Assembly (NCBI GenBank): GCA_037143735.1
Contig: JBAWYD010000002.1
Location: 1 to 48,302 of the forward strand
Direction: 5' to 3'
DNA from: JAPLJQ01 sp037143735
Lineage (GTDB): Bacteria; Desulfobacterota; Syntrophia; Syntrophales; UBA2185
Length of the DNA stretch: 48,302 bases
In this document: one piece after another, positions 8,870 to 18,874 of the stretch
Position numbering within the stretch: the first letter of the stretch is position 1
Layout of the letters: each line of letters starts with the position of its first letter
Program-made: the position numbers and the translations under genes
The notes under the pieces: generated by a model
What the model was told of the DNA's origin: nothing
What the model saw: only the letters and a program-made list of their open reading frames with translations
Databases searched by the model: none

Positions 8870-9946
8870 TTATTTAGCCATTTTTATGCAGATATCCACA
8901 ATGTCGGAGGCTGCCTTTATGTTTCCCAAACCGGCAGAATGTCCCTCCATCTCTTTAATGATGTGAGGATGTCGACAAAGATATCCTATTGTTTCCGCTA
9001 ACTTTTGCCCGTCGAGGTCCTTCTCTTCTATCATGACGGCAGCGCCCGCCCTGACAAGAACCTCGGCGTTTTTCGTCTGGTGGTCATTGACGGCAAAGGG
9101 AAAGGGAATCAGGATGGCTGCCTTTCCAGTCGCCGTAATTTCGGCAATCGATGTAGCGCCTGCCCTGCAGATGAGCAGGTCTGAAGATCTGTAAGCCTGC
9201 GCCATATCCATGATAAAAGGTAAAATTTCCGCATCCACGCCATGCCTCTTATAGTTCTGAAAAACGTTATCAATATCCTTCTCCCCTGTCTGGTGAATAA
9301 TCCTCAGCCTCTGATCCATATTTTTCAAATGGGGAAGGGCCTCCAGGATGGCGTTATTGATGGCATGAGCTCCTTGGCTTCCACCGAAAACAAGGAGGGT
9401 AAACTTCCCTTCGTTTGCTGTTCTATGCCGGTTTTCCGTAAAGAAAGATGCCCTGACGGGATTTCCGCAGACCGTCGTCTTATTATCGGGAAACCGCTTT
9501 TCCGTGTCAGGAAAGGTTAAAAATATCCTGTCCACAAATTTACCCAGAATGCTGTTGGTCATTCCGGGAAGAGCATTCTGCTCCATGATGGCTGTTCTGA
9601 TGCCCATAAAATGGGCCGTGATCACCGCCGGTCCGGAGGCATAACCTCCCACGCCCATTACAATCCCCGGACGGAAATCCCGGATGACCCTGTATGACTG
9701 CATGATACTCCGGGGCAGCTTGAACAGGGCGCCGAATATTCTTATCAGACCCCTGCCCTTGATGCCCTCCACGTCGAGGGTGCAAAGATCAAAACCCAGA
9801 TTACCGAGAATCTTTTTCTCCAGTCCTCTCTCCGTTCCGATGAACAGGATATGGTTTTGACGGTTTCTTTTTAAGAATTCCTCAGCAACCGCGATTCCCG
9901 GGAAAAGATGTCCCCCTGTGCCCCCTCCTGCAATAATAATCTTCAC
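8870..9946 (-). CDS. murG: UDP-GlcNAc:lipid I N-acetylglucosaminyltransferase MurG
   Basis: MurG transfers GlcNAc from UDP-GlcNAc to lipid I, making lipid II on the inner face of the cytoplasmic membrane. The 358-residue GT-B protein shows IIAGGGTGGHLFPGIAVAEE at the extreme N-terminus and MGVGGYASGPAVITA in the N-domain. The C-domain has VFGGSQGAHAIN and DLLICRAGATSIAEITATGK, followed by ILIPFPFAVNDHQTKNAE, the UDP-GlcNAc site. The order ftsW-murG-murC is canonical. It starts 52 bases after ftsW. Confidence 0.97.
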   Translation of the reverse strand: MKIIIAGGGTGGHLFPGIAVAEEFLKRNRQNHILFIGTERGLEKKILGNLGFDLCTLDVEGIKGRGLIRIFGALFKLPRSIMQSYRVIRDFRPGIVMGVGGYASGPAVITAHFMGIRTAIMEQNALPGMTNSILGKFVDRIFLTFPDTEKRFPDNKTTVCGNPVRASFFTENRHRTANEGKFTLLVFGGSQGAHAINNAILEALPHLKNMDQRLRIIHQTGEKDIDNVFQNYKRHGVDAEILPFIMDMAQAYRSSDLLICRAGATSIAEITATGKAAILIPFPFAVNDHQTKNAEVLVRAGAAVMIEEKDLDGQKLAETIGYLCRHPHIIKEMEGHSAGLGNIKAASDIVDICIKMAK

Positions 9947-9998
9947 AGCCGTTCTCCGGGATTCCTTCGGGACGTTTCAGGTTTTCGGATGTCTCCCT

Positions 9999-11111
9999 TC
10001 ATGTTGCATGAGAAGAAATATTCAGGAGAATACCGACTGCCGTGAGGGACATGATCAGCGATGTCCCGCCGTAACTTATAAAGGGGAGTGCCAGGCCCTT
10101 CAGGGGGATCAGTCCCATCACGCCGGCTATATTGATGAATGCCTCGAGGGCAATCAGCATGGTCAAGCCGGCAGCAAGCAGGGTACTGAAAAGGTCAGGG
10201 GCCTTGAAGGAAATCAAGAATCCTCGGACAATGAACACGACAAAGAAGAAAATGACGATGGCGACCCCGATAAAGCCACTTTCTTCAGCAATGATGGACA
10301 GGATGAAATCCGTATGAGGCTCAGGCAGATAAAATAATTTTTGCATGCCATCCCCGATTCCAACACCAAATGTTCCACCGGAGCCGAAGGAAAGGAGAGA
10401 CTGGATAATCTGAAATCCCGAATGCTTCGGATCTTTCCACGGATCCAGAAAACTCATCAGCCGCTCCAATCGGTAGCTCTTATGAAAAATCAGCCACAAG
10501 CCGACCGGGGCAAAAAGGGCAGCGAGGCCTGCTAAATGCGCTATTCTGCATCCGGACAGATAAAGCATCAGCAGCAGGATCGTCGTGATGATTACAGCCG
10601 TCCCGAAATCCGGTTCCAGGATAATCAGGCCGACAATGAGCAGGGTGACAGAGAGGGGGATCAGTACACCTCTCTTGAATTCAGTGACGTGCTTGATTTT
10701 TCTTGTCAGTAAATGTGCCAGAAAAAGGACCATGGCAATTTTGACCATTTCGGTAACCTGGAATGAGAAAATACCCAATCTCAGCCACCTGGTGGCGCCG
10801 CCGGCTCGAATTCCCACATGGGGGATCAGAATCAGTGAAAGAAGTACCACCGATACGAAAATGCCTGGATAGGCCAATCTTCTGAGTTGATCGAAGGGAA
10901 TCTTTGTCATGAAAACCATAAGTCCCAGCCCGAGGAGGACAAAAAAGATCTGTTTTTTGAGGAAAAACTGTCCGTCTTTAAACCGTTCCATAGCGATAAT
11001 GGAACTTGAACTGTAGATCATGACTGTCCCGATGGTTACCAGGACAAGTGTCACGAGAAGCAGAATAATGTCAGGCTTCTTTCCTGTTAAGGAAAAGATT
11101 TGCATTTTCAC
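9999..11111 (-). CDS. ftsW: Lipid II polymerase FtsW (SEDS family)
   Basis: FtsW is the SEDS-family glycosyltransferase that polymerises septal peptidoglycan together with FtsI. The 370-residue protein is almost entirely hydrophobic, with about ten membrane segments. The large periplasmic loop contains SFGSGGTFGVGIGDGMQKLFYLPEPHTDFI split over two conserved stretches, and the end has GLALPFISYGGTSLI, the SEDS signature. The start is GTG at 11111, overlapping the murD stop as GTGA, with AAGGA 5 bases upstream. It has no long cytoplasmic N-terminal extension. Confidence 0.95.
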   Translation of the reverse strand: MKMQIFSLTGKKPDIILLLVTLVLVTIGTVMIYSSSSIIAMERFKDGQFFLKKQIFFVLLGLGLMVFMTKIPFDQLRRLAYPGIFVSVVLLSLILIPHVGIRAGGATRWLRLGIFSFQVTEMVKIAMVLFLAHLLTRKIKHVTEFKRGVLIPLSVTLLIVGLIILEPDFGTAVIITTILLLMLYLSGCRIAHLAGLAALFAPVGLWLIFHKSYRLERLMSFLDPWKDPKHSGFQIIQSLLSFGSGGTFGVGIGDGMQKLFYLPEPHTDFILSIIAEESGFIGVAIVIFFFVVFIVRGFLISFKAPDLFSTLLAAGLTMLIALEAFINIAGVMGLIPLKGLALPFISYGGTSLIMSLTAVGILLNISSHAT

Positions 11112-12454
11112 AAATTCCTTACAGTGTCTTTGAAAAAATTACCACGTTCCCTATAGTTTGAGAACTCGTCAAAACTTGCACATCCCGGGGACAGCAATAC
11201 CACATCCCCGATTACGGAATGCCGGTAGGCAATCTCGGTTGCTTCTTTAAGGGTGGCGACGGGTGTGGTTTTCACCATTCCGCCGATCAGGTCGTTTATT
11301 CTTGACCTCGCCTCACCAAAAAGCACCAGTTCCTTGACTTTTTCTTTGATGAGAGGAGACAGGGTTTCAAAATCACCTTCTTTGTCCCTGCCGCCGAGAA
11401 GCAGGATGATGGGCCGGGAAAATGTTTCCAGTGCGCGAACAACGGCGCCCACGTTTGTCCCCTTGGAGTCATCATAGAAAACCACACCGCGTTTTTCTTC
11501 AACAAATTCAATTCTATGAGCGATTCCTTTAAAATCTTCTATGGCCCTCACGATATTTGCGGGTAAACACCCACATGACCTTGCAGCCATCACCGCGGCC
11601 ATGACATTTTCAACATTATGAAGACCGGGAATCTTTATCATGTCTATGGGATAATCTTCCCGCGTGCCGTCGGATGACCGATACACCAATCGGTCGCCGT
11701 CGGGAAACATTCCTTTCGACACCTGTTTCATAGAGCTGAAAAAGAGAACGTCTGTCGTCAGCTTCTCCGCAAGCTCCATCGCATCCGGTTCATCCCCGTT
11801 CAGGATGGCGATATCCCCCTGCGTCTGGTTTTTGAAAATCATTTCCTTTGTCATTCGGTAGGCCTCGAACGTTCCGTGGTAATCGACATGGTCACAGGTT
11901 GTGTTAAGGAGGATGGATATATGGGGACGGAATTGCTGGACCCACTGTAACTGAAAACTGCTTACTTCAACGACCACATAGTCGTCGTCCTGTTTTCCAT
12001 CGATATAACCTATGAGGGGATTGCCGATGTTGCCTCCGACAAAAACGTTTTTCCCTTCCATGGAAAGGATCTTTCCGATGAGGGTTGTTGTCGTCGTTTT
12101 TCCGTTGGTTCCCGTGATGGCGATCATGGGGGTTTTCAAAAATCGGTAAGCAATTTCGATCTCACTCAAAATCAATATCTTCCTTCTTGCGGCTTCGGAT
12201 AACAGAACGTTTGAGGGAGGCACGCCGGGGGAAGGAATAATCATATCCAGTCCGGAAAGAACATCCGGATCATACCTGGCGAATTCCACATCCAGGTGCA
12301 GCCTTCCGAGATCATCCACGGCGCCTCTCAATTCTTCCAGGGGCTTCTCGTCGGTTGCCACGACTTTAGCGCCCCGCCCGGCGAGAAAACGGATGGCGGC
12401 AATACCCGTTTTCCCGAGGCCGATCACTAAAATTCTTTGGTTATGAAGATTCAT
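11108..12454 (-). CDS. murD: UDP-N-acetylmuramoyl-L-alanine--D-glutamate ligase MurD
   Basis: MurD adds D-Glu to UDP-MurNAc-L-Ala. In the 448 residues the N-terminal domain reads RILVIGLGKTGIAAIRFLAGRG. The ATP-binding loop AITGTNGKTTTTTLIG lies at about residues 112-127. The central domain has NTTCDHVDYHGTFEAY, and the C-terminal domain has VVFYDDSKGTNVGAVVRAL and LLLGGRDKEGDF, characteristic of MurD. It lies 11 bases after mraY and overlaps ftsW by 4 bases. Confidence 0.96.
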   Translation of the reverse strand: MNLHNQRILVIGLGKTGIAAIRFLAGRGAKVVATDEKPLEELRGAVDDLGRLHLDVEFARYDPDVLSGLDMIIPSPGVPPSNVLLSEAARRKILILSEIEIAYRFLKTPMIAITGTNGKTTTTTLIGKILSMEGKNVFVGGNIGNPLIGYIDGKQDDDYVVVEVSSFQLQWVQQFRPHISILLNTTCDHVDYHGTFEAYRMTKEMIFKNQTQGDIAILNGDEPDAMELAEKLTTDVLFFSSMKQVSKGMFPDGDRLVYRSSDGTREDYPIDMIKIPGLHNVENVMAAVMAARSCGCLPANIVRAIEDFKGIAHRIEFVEEKRGVVFYDDSKGTNVGAVVRALETFSRPIILLLGGRDKEGDFETLSPLIKEKVKELVLFGEARSRINDLIGGMVKTTPVATLKEATEIAYRHSVIGDVVLLSPGCASFDEFSNYRERGNFFKDTVRNL

Positions 12455-12465
12455 GATAATTTCCT

Positions 12466-13545
12466 TTACCGCAACTTCAAGGTACTTATGGCAAGAAGGG
12501 CCAGAAGGATCGATATGATCCAGAAACGGACAATGACTTTAGGTTCCGCCCATCCTTTAAGCTCAAAATGATGATGGATCGGCGCCATCCTGAATATGCG
12601 CTTTCCGTTGGACATCTTGAACCAGCCTACCTGAAAAATGACCGAGAAGGTCTCGATCACAAATATTCCACCGACAATGGCAAGGAGGATTTCCTGTTTT
12701 GTAATTACGGCAATGGTTCCCAGGGCGCCGCCAAGGGAAAGTGACCCCACGTCACCCATGAATACCTGGGCGGGATAGGTATTGAACCAGAGAAATCCGA
12801 GCCCTGCCCCGAATGCGGCGCCGCAGAGAATGGCAAGCTCACCTGTTCCGGCAACATAAGGGATTTGCAAATAACTGGATATTTTGATGTTGCCTGCAAA
12901 ATAGGCAAAAAGGAGATAGGTCATAAAGCATGTGATCGTCGGTCCGATAGCGAGTCCGTCCAACCCGTCCGTCAGATTAACGGCATTGGCGGCGCCGACA
13001 ATGATAAAGGTCGACAGGATGATATATCCCCAGCCCAGGTCGGGCAAGACGGTTTTAAAAAATGGAATGGTCACATTTGATGTGAATCCGGGCTTGAGGT
13101 AAAGAATGATGCTGATGAACAGGGCGATCACCACTTCCCCGGCCAGTCTGAATTTCCCCGATATTCCCCGGCTGTTCTGGCCTGAAAGTTTTTTGTAATC
13201 ATCGAGAAATCCGATAAGACCAAATCCAACAATGACCAGGATGGTGAGCCACACGTAGTCGACCGTCAGATTTGCCCATAGAAGAGTGGAGACAACAACG
13301 GCAAATATGATCAGAATGCCTCCCATGGTCGGCGTGCCTTTTTTGGACAGGTGCGTTTGGGGTCCGTCATCCCGGATGGGTTGGCCAATCTGGAGAGACT
13401 GGAGTTTTTTTATCAGCCAGGGGCCGATGACGAAGCAGATAATCAGAGCCGTGACAGTCGCATAAATGGTCCTGAACGTAATGTAGCGAAAGACATTAAG
13501 CGAGGAAAACGTTGTATGGAGCGGATATAGCAGATGATAAAGCAC
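12466..13545 (-). CDS. mraY: Phospho-MurNAc-pentapeptide transferase MraY
   Basis: MraY transfers phospho-MurNAc-pentapeptide to undecaprenyl phosphate, giving lipid I. This 359-residue polytopic protein has around ten membrane helices. The family signatures are present: GTPTMGGILI after the first cytoplasmic loop, FLDDYKKL with the catalytic aspartates, NLTDGLDGLAIG, FMGDVGSLSLGGALG, and the terminal RMAPIHHHFELKGWAE. Length and order between murF and murD are as expected, and I see nothing unusual in it. Confidence 0.97.
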   Translation of the reverse strand: MLYHLLYPLHTTFSSLNVFRYITFRTIYATVTALIICFVIGPWLIKKLQSLQIGQPIRDDGPQTHLSKKGTPTMGGILIIFAVVVSTLLWANLTVDYVWLTILVIVGFGLIGFLDDYKKLSGQNSRGISGKFRLAGEVVIALFISIILYLKPGFTSNVTIPFFKTVLPDLGWGYIILSTFIIVGAANAVNLTDGLDGLAIGPTITCFMTYLLFAYFAGNIKISSYLQIPYVAGTGELAILCGAAFGAGLGFLWFNTYPAQVFMGDVGSLSLGGALGTIAVITKQEILLAIVGGIFVIETFSVIFQVGWFKMSNGKRIFRMAPIHHHFELKGWAEPKVIVRFWIISILLALLAISTLKLR

Positions 13546-13566
13546 TTTATGGTTCTCCTTCAGCCA

Positions 13567-14997
13567 TTAAACCGTATCAACTCCGAATGTTGTAACCATT
13601 ATCCGGACGATTTCTTCCATTTTCATCCTTCTTGATCCCTTCACGAGAATCCAGTCACCCTCTTGCAATGTCGGTTTTAGGTGCGATATGACCTCTTCCG
13701 GGGTCTCGAAAAAAAATATCCGGTTTCCTGGCATTTTTCTTTTGAGAGCCCCTGCTGCCGTCGCCCGGGAGAACCTTCCTCTGAGGAAAATCGTGCCGAC
13801 CCCAGTGTCTGCCATAAGACTCCCGATACCTTCATGCATCTCGTAAGCCCGATCTCCGAGTTCCAGCATGTCGCCAAGGATCACCGTGCTTCTGTGATTC
13901 CCCCGCAAGTCATTCAGCGTTTTCAGGGCTTCCCGAACCGATGCAGGATTGGCATTGTATGTATCATTGATGATGAATGCGCCGTTCTTCAATTGGCAGA
14001 TTTCCATCCGTCCGGATAACGGCGTAAATGCCGTCAAACCCTGACAGATGGTCGGGGGTTCAATTCCCAGGGCCCAAGAAGATGCGGCGGCAGCAAGGGC
14101 ATTATAGATATTATGTTCTCCTGTTACTGACAGATGAATCTCCTGTCGGATTCCTCCTGTTCTGAGGGTAAAGCTGCCCCCCCGTGCTCCCTCTTTTCTG
14201 ATATTTTCGGCAGCGACATCGGCATCCTCGGAAAGCCCGAAGGTAATCCTCTTCCCCCGCCAGATATGGGCGGACGTCCGTATGGAATCGTCATCCATGT
14301 TCATGATCGCGATCCCGGAAGTTGCCATGTTCCGGAAGAGGTCGCATTTTTCTTCCCTCACCCCATCAAGGGATTTAAGACCCTCCAGGTGGGCGGGACC
14401 AATGTTGGTGATCAGTCCGATATCCGGTTCGGCAATGCGGGTTAACCTTTCAATTTCTCCCGGTCTGTTTGTTCCCATTTCCAGAATCATCACGTCGTGT
14501 TGACCGGAAAGCGTCAGGAGCGTTATGGGGACGCCCACGAGATTATTAAAATTACCCTGTGCCTTGATGACGTTTTTTGTCAGTTCGGCAATGTCCGCTA
14601 TCATCTCTTTGGTGGTTGTTTTTCCGGAACTGCCCGTAATGGCGACGACAGATGCGGTGAACTTCTTCCGCCAGTAATGGGCTATGTCTCCCAGGGCTCT
14701 CAGTGTATCCTCAACGAGGATAATGGCTATATCTTTATCCAACGAGAGGCGCTTTGTCTCGGAATCCTTCTGAACCAGCAAGCCGGCAGCTCCTCCTCTT
14801 ACGGCGGCGGCGAGAAAGTCATGTCCATCGTATCTTTCCCCTTTCAGGGGGATGAAGAGGCTTCCGGGGGTAATCTGCCTCGAATCTGTTGAAATTCCGC
14901 GTAAGTGTCCTGCAAGATTTCCCTGGACGGGGATTCCTCCTGTGGCGGTCAGGATCTCCTGACCCTGAAAGATAGGTGTGGATTGTTGTGACTTCAA
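13567..14997 (-). CDS. murF: UDP-MurNAc-tripeptide--D-Ala-D-Ala ligase MurF
   Basis: MurF adds the D-Ala-D-Ala dipeptide to the UDP-MurNAc-tripeptide. The 476 residues include the substrate-recognition segment GISTDSRQITPGSLFIPLKG, the P-loop AITGSSGKTTTKEMIA at about residues 119-134, ILEMGTNRPGEIERL, and ININDTYNANP-like IINDTYNANPASVREAL in the C-domain. Translation appears to start at TTG 14997, overlapping the murE stop as TTGA, so it is likely coupled to murE. A later start would remove part of the N-terminal domain. Confidence 0.96.
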   Translation of the reverse strand: MKSQQSTPIFQGQEILTATGGIPVQGNLAGHLRGISTDSRQITPGSLFIPLKGERYDGHDFLAAAVRGGAAGLLVQKDSETKRLSLDKDIAIILVEDTLRALGDIAHYWRKKFTASVVAITGSSGKTTTKEMIADIAELTKNVIKAQGNFNNLVGVPITLLTLSGQHDVMILEMGTNRPGEIERLTRIAEPDIGLITNIGPAHLEGLKSLDGVREEKCDLFRNMATSGIAIMNMDDDSIRTSAHIWRGKRITFGLSEDADVAAENIRKEGARGGSFTLRTGGIRQEIHLSVTGEHNIYNALAAAASSWALGIEPPTICQGLTAFTPLSGRMEICQLKNGAFIINDTYNANPASVREALKTLNDLRGNHRSTVILGDMLELGDRAYEMHEGIGSLMADTGVGTIFLRGRFSRATAAGALKRKMPGNRIFFFETPEEVISHLKPTLQEGDWILVKGSRRMKMEEIVRIMVTTFGVDTV

Positions 14998-16535
14998 GTC
15001 ACGCCCCCTTTGCCGCTTCTGTTCTTCAAGGCAGTTTTTGCTATTTTTCTGTCGTCAAAGGGCATCCGCTCCTCTCCAACAATCTGGTAATTTTCATGTC
15101 CCTTTCCGGCGACGAGTACAATATCTGAAGGAGCGGCAAGGGAAACAGCCTTTTCGATGGCCTTCTTCCGATCCGGTATAATCGTATAACTTTTTTCATC
15201 CGACTCTTTGTTGAGGGTTTCTGGTGAAATCTTGTTAACGGGTATTTCACGAATTCCCTTTTCTATTTCTCTGATGATGGCAAGGGGATTCTCTGTTCTC
15301 GGATTATCAGATGTCACGATGGTCATATCGCTGAATGAAACAGCCGCCTTTCCCATAAGAGGTCTCTTCCCGCGATCCCTGTCACCGCCGCATCCAAATA
15401 CGGTGACAATCTTTCTCCTCTTAAATGCCGCCAGGTTCTGAAGCACCCGCCTGAGAGCGTCATCGGTATGGGCATAATCTACAAAAACAGCGGGTTCGTC
15501 CGACTTGCTGATCTTTTCAAGACGCCCCGGCACTTTTTTTAATTTTGCAACGCCTGTCCGGATAAAATTTTCCGGGATATTCAGTGACACAGCTGCCATG
15601 GCGGCCGCCAGGATATTATACAAGTTGAATTTTCCGATAAGAGGGGAGACTATGGCAAAGGAAATCGGCGCTGTATGAATTCTCGCCTTGATTCCTTCCA
15701 ATGAAAGGGTGAATGGATCAGCCGTCATGTCGCATTCGGTTTCAATTCCGAATGTCTGTGAGGGAACGTCTGTCCGGACTTCCCTAAAGAGCCTCTGCCC
15801 CCAAGGATCATCACCGTTTAGAATCATGAATTTTCGGTGCTTTCCCCCGGAAGGAAGTATGTCGTCGAAGAATCGCTTTTTGGTAAGAAAGTAGTTTTCC
15901 ATCGTTCCGTGATAATCCAGATGATCCCGGGATAAATTGGTGAAGATACCCATGTCAAAGGAGCAATCATCAACCCTTTTCAAATCAACGGCATGAGAGG
16001 CAACTTCTGCAATAACATGGGTAATGCCGGCATCTGCCATGATTCTGAGGATTTTTTGCATCTCGTAAGATTCCGGCGTGGTATTCGGAGCAGGCAATAC
16101 TTTTTCATTAAAACGATAGTTGACCGTTCCCAAGACCCCGACCTTGAAGCCAGCTGCTTTAAGAATAGACTCCAAAAGATACGTAACTGTTGTCTTCCCG
16201 TTTGTACCTGTGACGCCGATAAGACACATACCGGCAGAAGGGTCATTGTAGAAATTTCTTCCCAGGATTCCAAGAACACGTCGGCTGTCCCGAACCTTGA
16301 TGGCCGTGATACCGGATGGAGGCAGATAATCTCTTTCGTAAACAATAAATCGCGCCCCCCGTGCAACGGCTTCTGTGATATAATTATGGCCATCAACTTT
16401 TAAACCGGGGATGGCCACAAACAGGCTGTTTTTTTCACAGTGTCTGGAATCATAAGAAATGGCTGAAACATTGCCGGAGTAATTCCCTGCGATATGAAGC
16501 GGTTCAAAATCTTTCAACAGATCACGTACGTGCAC
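14994..16535 (-). CDS. murE: UDP-MurNAc-L-Ala-D-Glu--meso-diaminopimelate ligase MurE
   Basis: MurE adds the third stem residue to the peptidoglycan precursor. The 513-residue protein has SYDSRHCEKNSLFVAIPG in the UDP-binding domain and the P-loop GVTGTNGKTTVTYLLES at about residues 107-123. It also has NLSRDHLDYHGTMENYFLTK and the C-terminal FGCGGDRDRGKRPLMGKAA. The segment VTSDNPRTENP carries the DNPR motif that marks meso-diaminopimelate as substrate rather than lysine, fitting a Gram-negative wall. It starts 9 bases after the ftsI stop. Confidence 0.96.
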   Translation of the reverse strand: MHVRDLLKDFEPLHIAGNYSGNVSAISYDSRHCEKNSLFVAIPGLKVDGHNYITEAVARGARFIVYERDYLPPSGITAIKVRDSRRVLGILGRNFYNDPSAGMCLIGVTGTNGKTTVTYLLESILKAAGFKVGVLGTVNYRFNEKVLPAPNTTPESYEMQKILRIMADAGITHVIAEVASHAVDLKRVDDCSFDMGIFTNLSRDHLDYHGTMENYFLTKKRFFDDILPSGGKHRKFMILNGDDPWGQRLFREVRTDVPSQTFGIETECDMTADPFTLSLEGIKARIHTAPISFAIVSPLIGKFNLYNILAAAMAAVSLNIPENFIRTGVAKLKKVPGRLEKISKSDEPAVFVDYAHTDDALRRVLQNLAAFKRRKIVTVFGCGGDRDRGKRPLMGKAAVSFSDMTIVTSDNPRTENPLAIIREIEKGIREIPVNKISPETLNKESDEKSYTIIPDRKKAIEKAVSLAAPSDIVLVAGKGHENYQIVGEERMPFDDRKIAKTALKNRSGKGGVT

Positions 16536-16544
16536 ATAAACCTC

Positions 16545-18533
16545 TCAGTTGCCCGTGCTGAAATGAATGGCACAGGTCCGCTTGGACGGGATTACAGCCC
16601 CGGGTTTCGGGTCCTGGCCGATCGCCCAGCCGCTACCCATTACCTGAATCTCAATCCCCTTTTCCTTTGCCATTTTCAGGGTATCTCTCATGCTCATACC
16701 CCTGAAATCGGGCATGATGGAATCGTCCTCCGAAGCGATTTGACTGTTTACAGAGCCTGGTAAAGAAACCAGTCTTATTTTTACACCGTTGTTTATTTTT
16801 TCCTCCTCCGGGGCGGGAGAGGGGGTTTCTCTGATGTTGGTCTTAAAACAGGTCAGAATCTGTTCGCCGATGTTTTTGAAAACGGGCGCCGCCGCCACTC
16901 CTCCCCACTTGTCTCTTTGCGGTTCATCAAGCGTTACCAGGATTGCCACCTGTGGATCTTCTGATGGGAAGAAGCCCATAAATGACGTTCGAACCCTCTC
17001 GGATGAATAAACCCGCCTGCTAAAATCGAATTTCTGCGAGGTTCCTGTCTTTCCCGCTACCGACACGTTCATGATTTGCGCCCTCTTGCCTGTTCCGTCG
17101 TCATCCCCGACGACTCCTGTAAGGATGGCCGTCATTCTTTTTGCCGTTGCAGGTGATATGACCGTTCTAACGGGAGTCGGGGCGACTTTCTTGACGATCT
17201 GGCCTTTCTTGTCCACGATGGCCCGGACGATATAAGGCTTCATGAGGACTCCCTGATTTGCAATGGCGGAAAGTGCCGTAATGAGCTGGATGGCCGTTAC
17301 GGAAACACCCTGACCGAACGCAATGGTTGACGTATCGACCCTTGTCCAGTTATGCACCGGCCTGAGGAGACCGCCGGATTCGCCGGGAAGATCAATTCCC
17401 GTTTTGGAGCCGAATCCGAATTTTGTAATGTAGTCATAAAATTTTTCTTTTCCTAATTTCTCCGAAATCTTCACGCAGCCGATATTGCTTGAATATTTGA
17501 TGACATCGCGAAAAGCGAGAGATCCATATCTTTTTCTGTTTGCTTCGTGGATAACCCTGTCGGCAATTGCATAGGCGCCGTTTTCACAGTTAAACCGGTC
17601 TGTTTCTTTGGCAATACCTTCCTCAAGGGCAGCAGCGGCAAGAAAAGGTTTGAAGGTTGATCCGGGATCAAAACAATCCGTGATGACCTTGTTTTTTCCT
17701 TTCCCAACGTTATAACTTCCGAACTTGTTCGGATCGAACCCCGGTTGATCGGCAAGGGCAAGTATTTCACCTGTCTTGGGATCCATAACGACGGCGAAAC
17801 CGCCCTTTGCACTTTTTGACGCAATGGCCTCGCTCAACTTTGTTTCTACAAGGTGCTGGATTCTGCTGTCGATCGTTAGAATGAGATTATAACTCTCCTC
17901 TTTTTTTGCGGCCGTATTTTCAACCCGCGGATAGAGTCTTTTTCCCTTGGCGTCACGCGCCCAGATCAAATTTTCAGGCGAACCCTTCAGGTAGTTCTCG
18001 TATTTTAACTCCATGCCTTCAAGACCCGTGGAATCCAGACCGACAAATCCGATCAGCCGACCCGCGAGTTCACCATTGGGATAAAAGCGTTTTGGTTCCT
18101 TGGTTAAAAAGACACCGTCGATATTCAACGCTTCAACACTGGCTGCCTGATCGGGAGGGATTTTTCTGGCCAGCCAGCAGAAATTTTTCGATCCTGACAG
18201 TTTTTTGAGAATCGTATCCTTATCTGTTTTGAGGATGGATGCCAGACTCACGGCAGCCTCAGATGGATTACTGATTTTTGACGGATCGGCGCATATAGAA
18301 TCTACAAGGATACTTGCCGCCAGTTTCTCTCCATTGCGATCAAAAATAATGCCCCTTTCGGGCTCGATATGCAGAGTTTTGATGTGTTGTCGTGCCGCAA
18401 GCGATTTGAGGCTTTCTCTTGAAAGCACCTGGATCTGGAATGCTCTCGATATTAAGGCGACAAAAAGAACAAGGAAAAATACAAGGAGTGTGAAAATCCT
18501 GAATTTCAGCCATTTTTTCGCTTCGCCGGTCAT
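16545..18533 (-). CDS. ftsI: Septal transpeptidase FtsI/PBP3 with C-terminal PASTA domain
   Basis: FtsI cross-links septal peptidoglycan as the class B PBP partner of FtsW. The 662-residue protein has a short cytoplasmic tail, one membrane helix at about residues 10-30, a PBP dimer domain (IEPERGIIFDRNGEKLA), and the transpeptidase domain with FDPGSTFKPF (Ser near residue 291), KYSSNIG (SxN) and VAGKTGTSQKF (KTG). The last 60 or so residues (DSIMPDFRGMSMRDTLKMAK to the end) form a PASTA domain. Such a domain is common in Gram-positive PBPs and also occurs in deltaproteobacterial FtsI, but is absent from E. coli FtsI. It lies 14 bases after ftsL. Confidence 0.95.
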   Translation of the reverse strand: MTGEAKKWLKFRIFTLLVFFLVLFVALISRAFQIQVLSRESLKSLAARQHIKTLHIEPERGIIFDRNGEKLAASILVDSICADPSKISNPSEAAVSLASILKTDKDTILKKLSGSKNFCWLARKIPPDQAASVEALNIDGVFLTKEPKRFYPNGELAGRLIGFVGLDSTGLEGMELKYENYLKGSPENLIWARDAKGKRLYPRVENTAAKKEESYNLILTIDSRIQHLVETKLSEAIASKSAKGGFAVVMDPKTGEILALADQPGFDPNKFGSYNVGKGKNKVITDCFDPGSTFKPFLAAAALEEGIAKETDRFNCENGAYAIADRVIHEANRKRYGSLAFRDVIKYSSNIGCVKISEKLGKEKFYDYITKFGFGSKTGIDLPGESGGLLRPVHNWTRVDTSTIAFGQGVSVTAIQLITALSAIANQGVLMKPYIVRAIVDKKGQIVKKVAPTPVRTVISPATAKRMTAILTGVVGDDDGTGKRAQIMNVSVAGKTGTSQKFDFSRRVYSSERVRTSFMGFFPSEDPQVAILVTLDEPQRDKWGGVAAAPVFKNIGEQILTCFKTNIRETPSPAPEEEKINNGVKIRLVSLPGSVNSQIASEDDSIMPDFRGMSMRDTLKMAKEKGIEIQVMGSGWAIGQDPKPGAVIPSKRTCAIHFSTGN

Positions 18534-18547
18534 TATTCCTTCCCCGG

Positions 18548-18874
18548 TTACTTCAAGATGATGACCTGATCCCTTTCAGGATAGACCATTCCAAGTTTTT
18601 CCTTTGCGATTGCCTCTATTCGCTGGGGTGATTTCAAGGTCGCCTGTTCAACCTTCAGCTTTCTCTGCTCATCCAGGAGTTTTTCTTTTATACTTATTTC
18701 TCTTGCGACGGAATATTCCAGTTCCGTCATATGGATGTGGGACCACACATAGATAAGAGCGACAGCCATCAGTGCAAGCGCGACGAGAATAAATGTGGAA
18801 TATTTCACGCCCGCCTGTGTTTTCACATGGTCGTCATAGACGTTCCGCTTAATTGCCTCTTCTGACTGCATCAC
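18548..18874 (-). CDS. ftsL: Cell division protein FtsL
   Basis: FtsL is a small bitopic divisome protein that links FtsQ/FtsB to FtsWI activation. The 108 residues consist of a hydrophilic N-terminus, one membrane segment at about residues 27-46 (TFILVALALMAVALIYVW), and a periplasmic coiled coil with heptad-like leucines (EISIKEKLLDEQRKLKVEQA), ending with RIEAIAKEKLGMVYPERDQV. That ending is typical of FtsL. FtsL sequences diverge strongly, so the call rests on architecture plus the rsmH-ftsL-ftsI position. Its start codon directly abuts the rsmH stop. Confidence 0.9.
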   Translation of the reverse strand: MMQSEEAIKRNVYDDHVKTQAGVKYSTFILVALALMAVALIYVWSHIHMTELEYSVAREISIKEKLLDEQRKLKVEQATLKSPQRIEAIAKEKLGMVYPERDQVIILK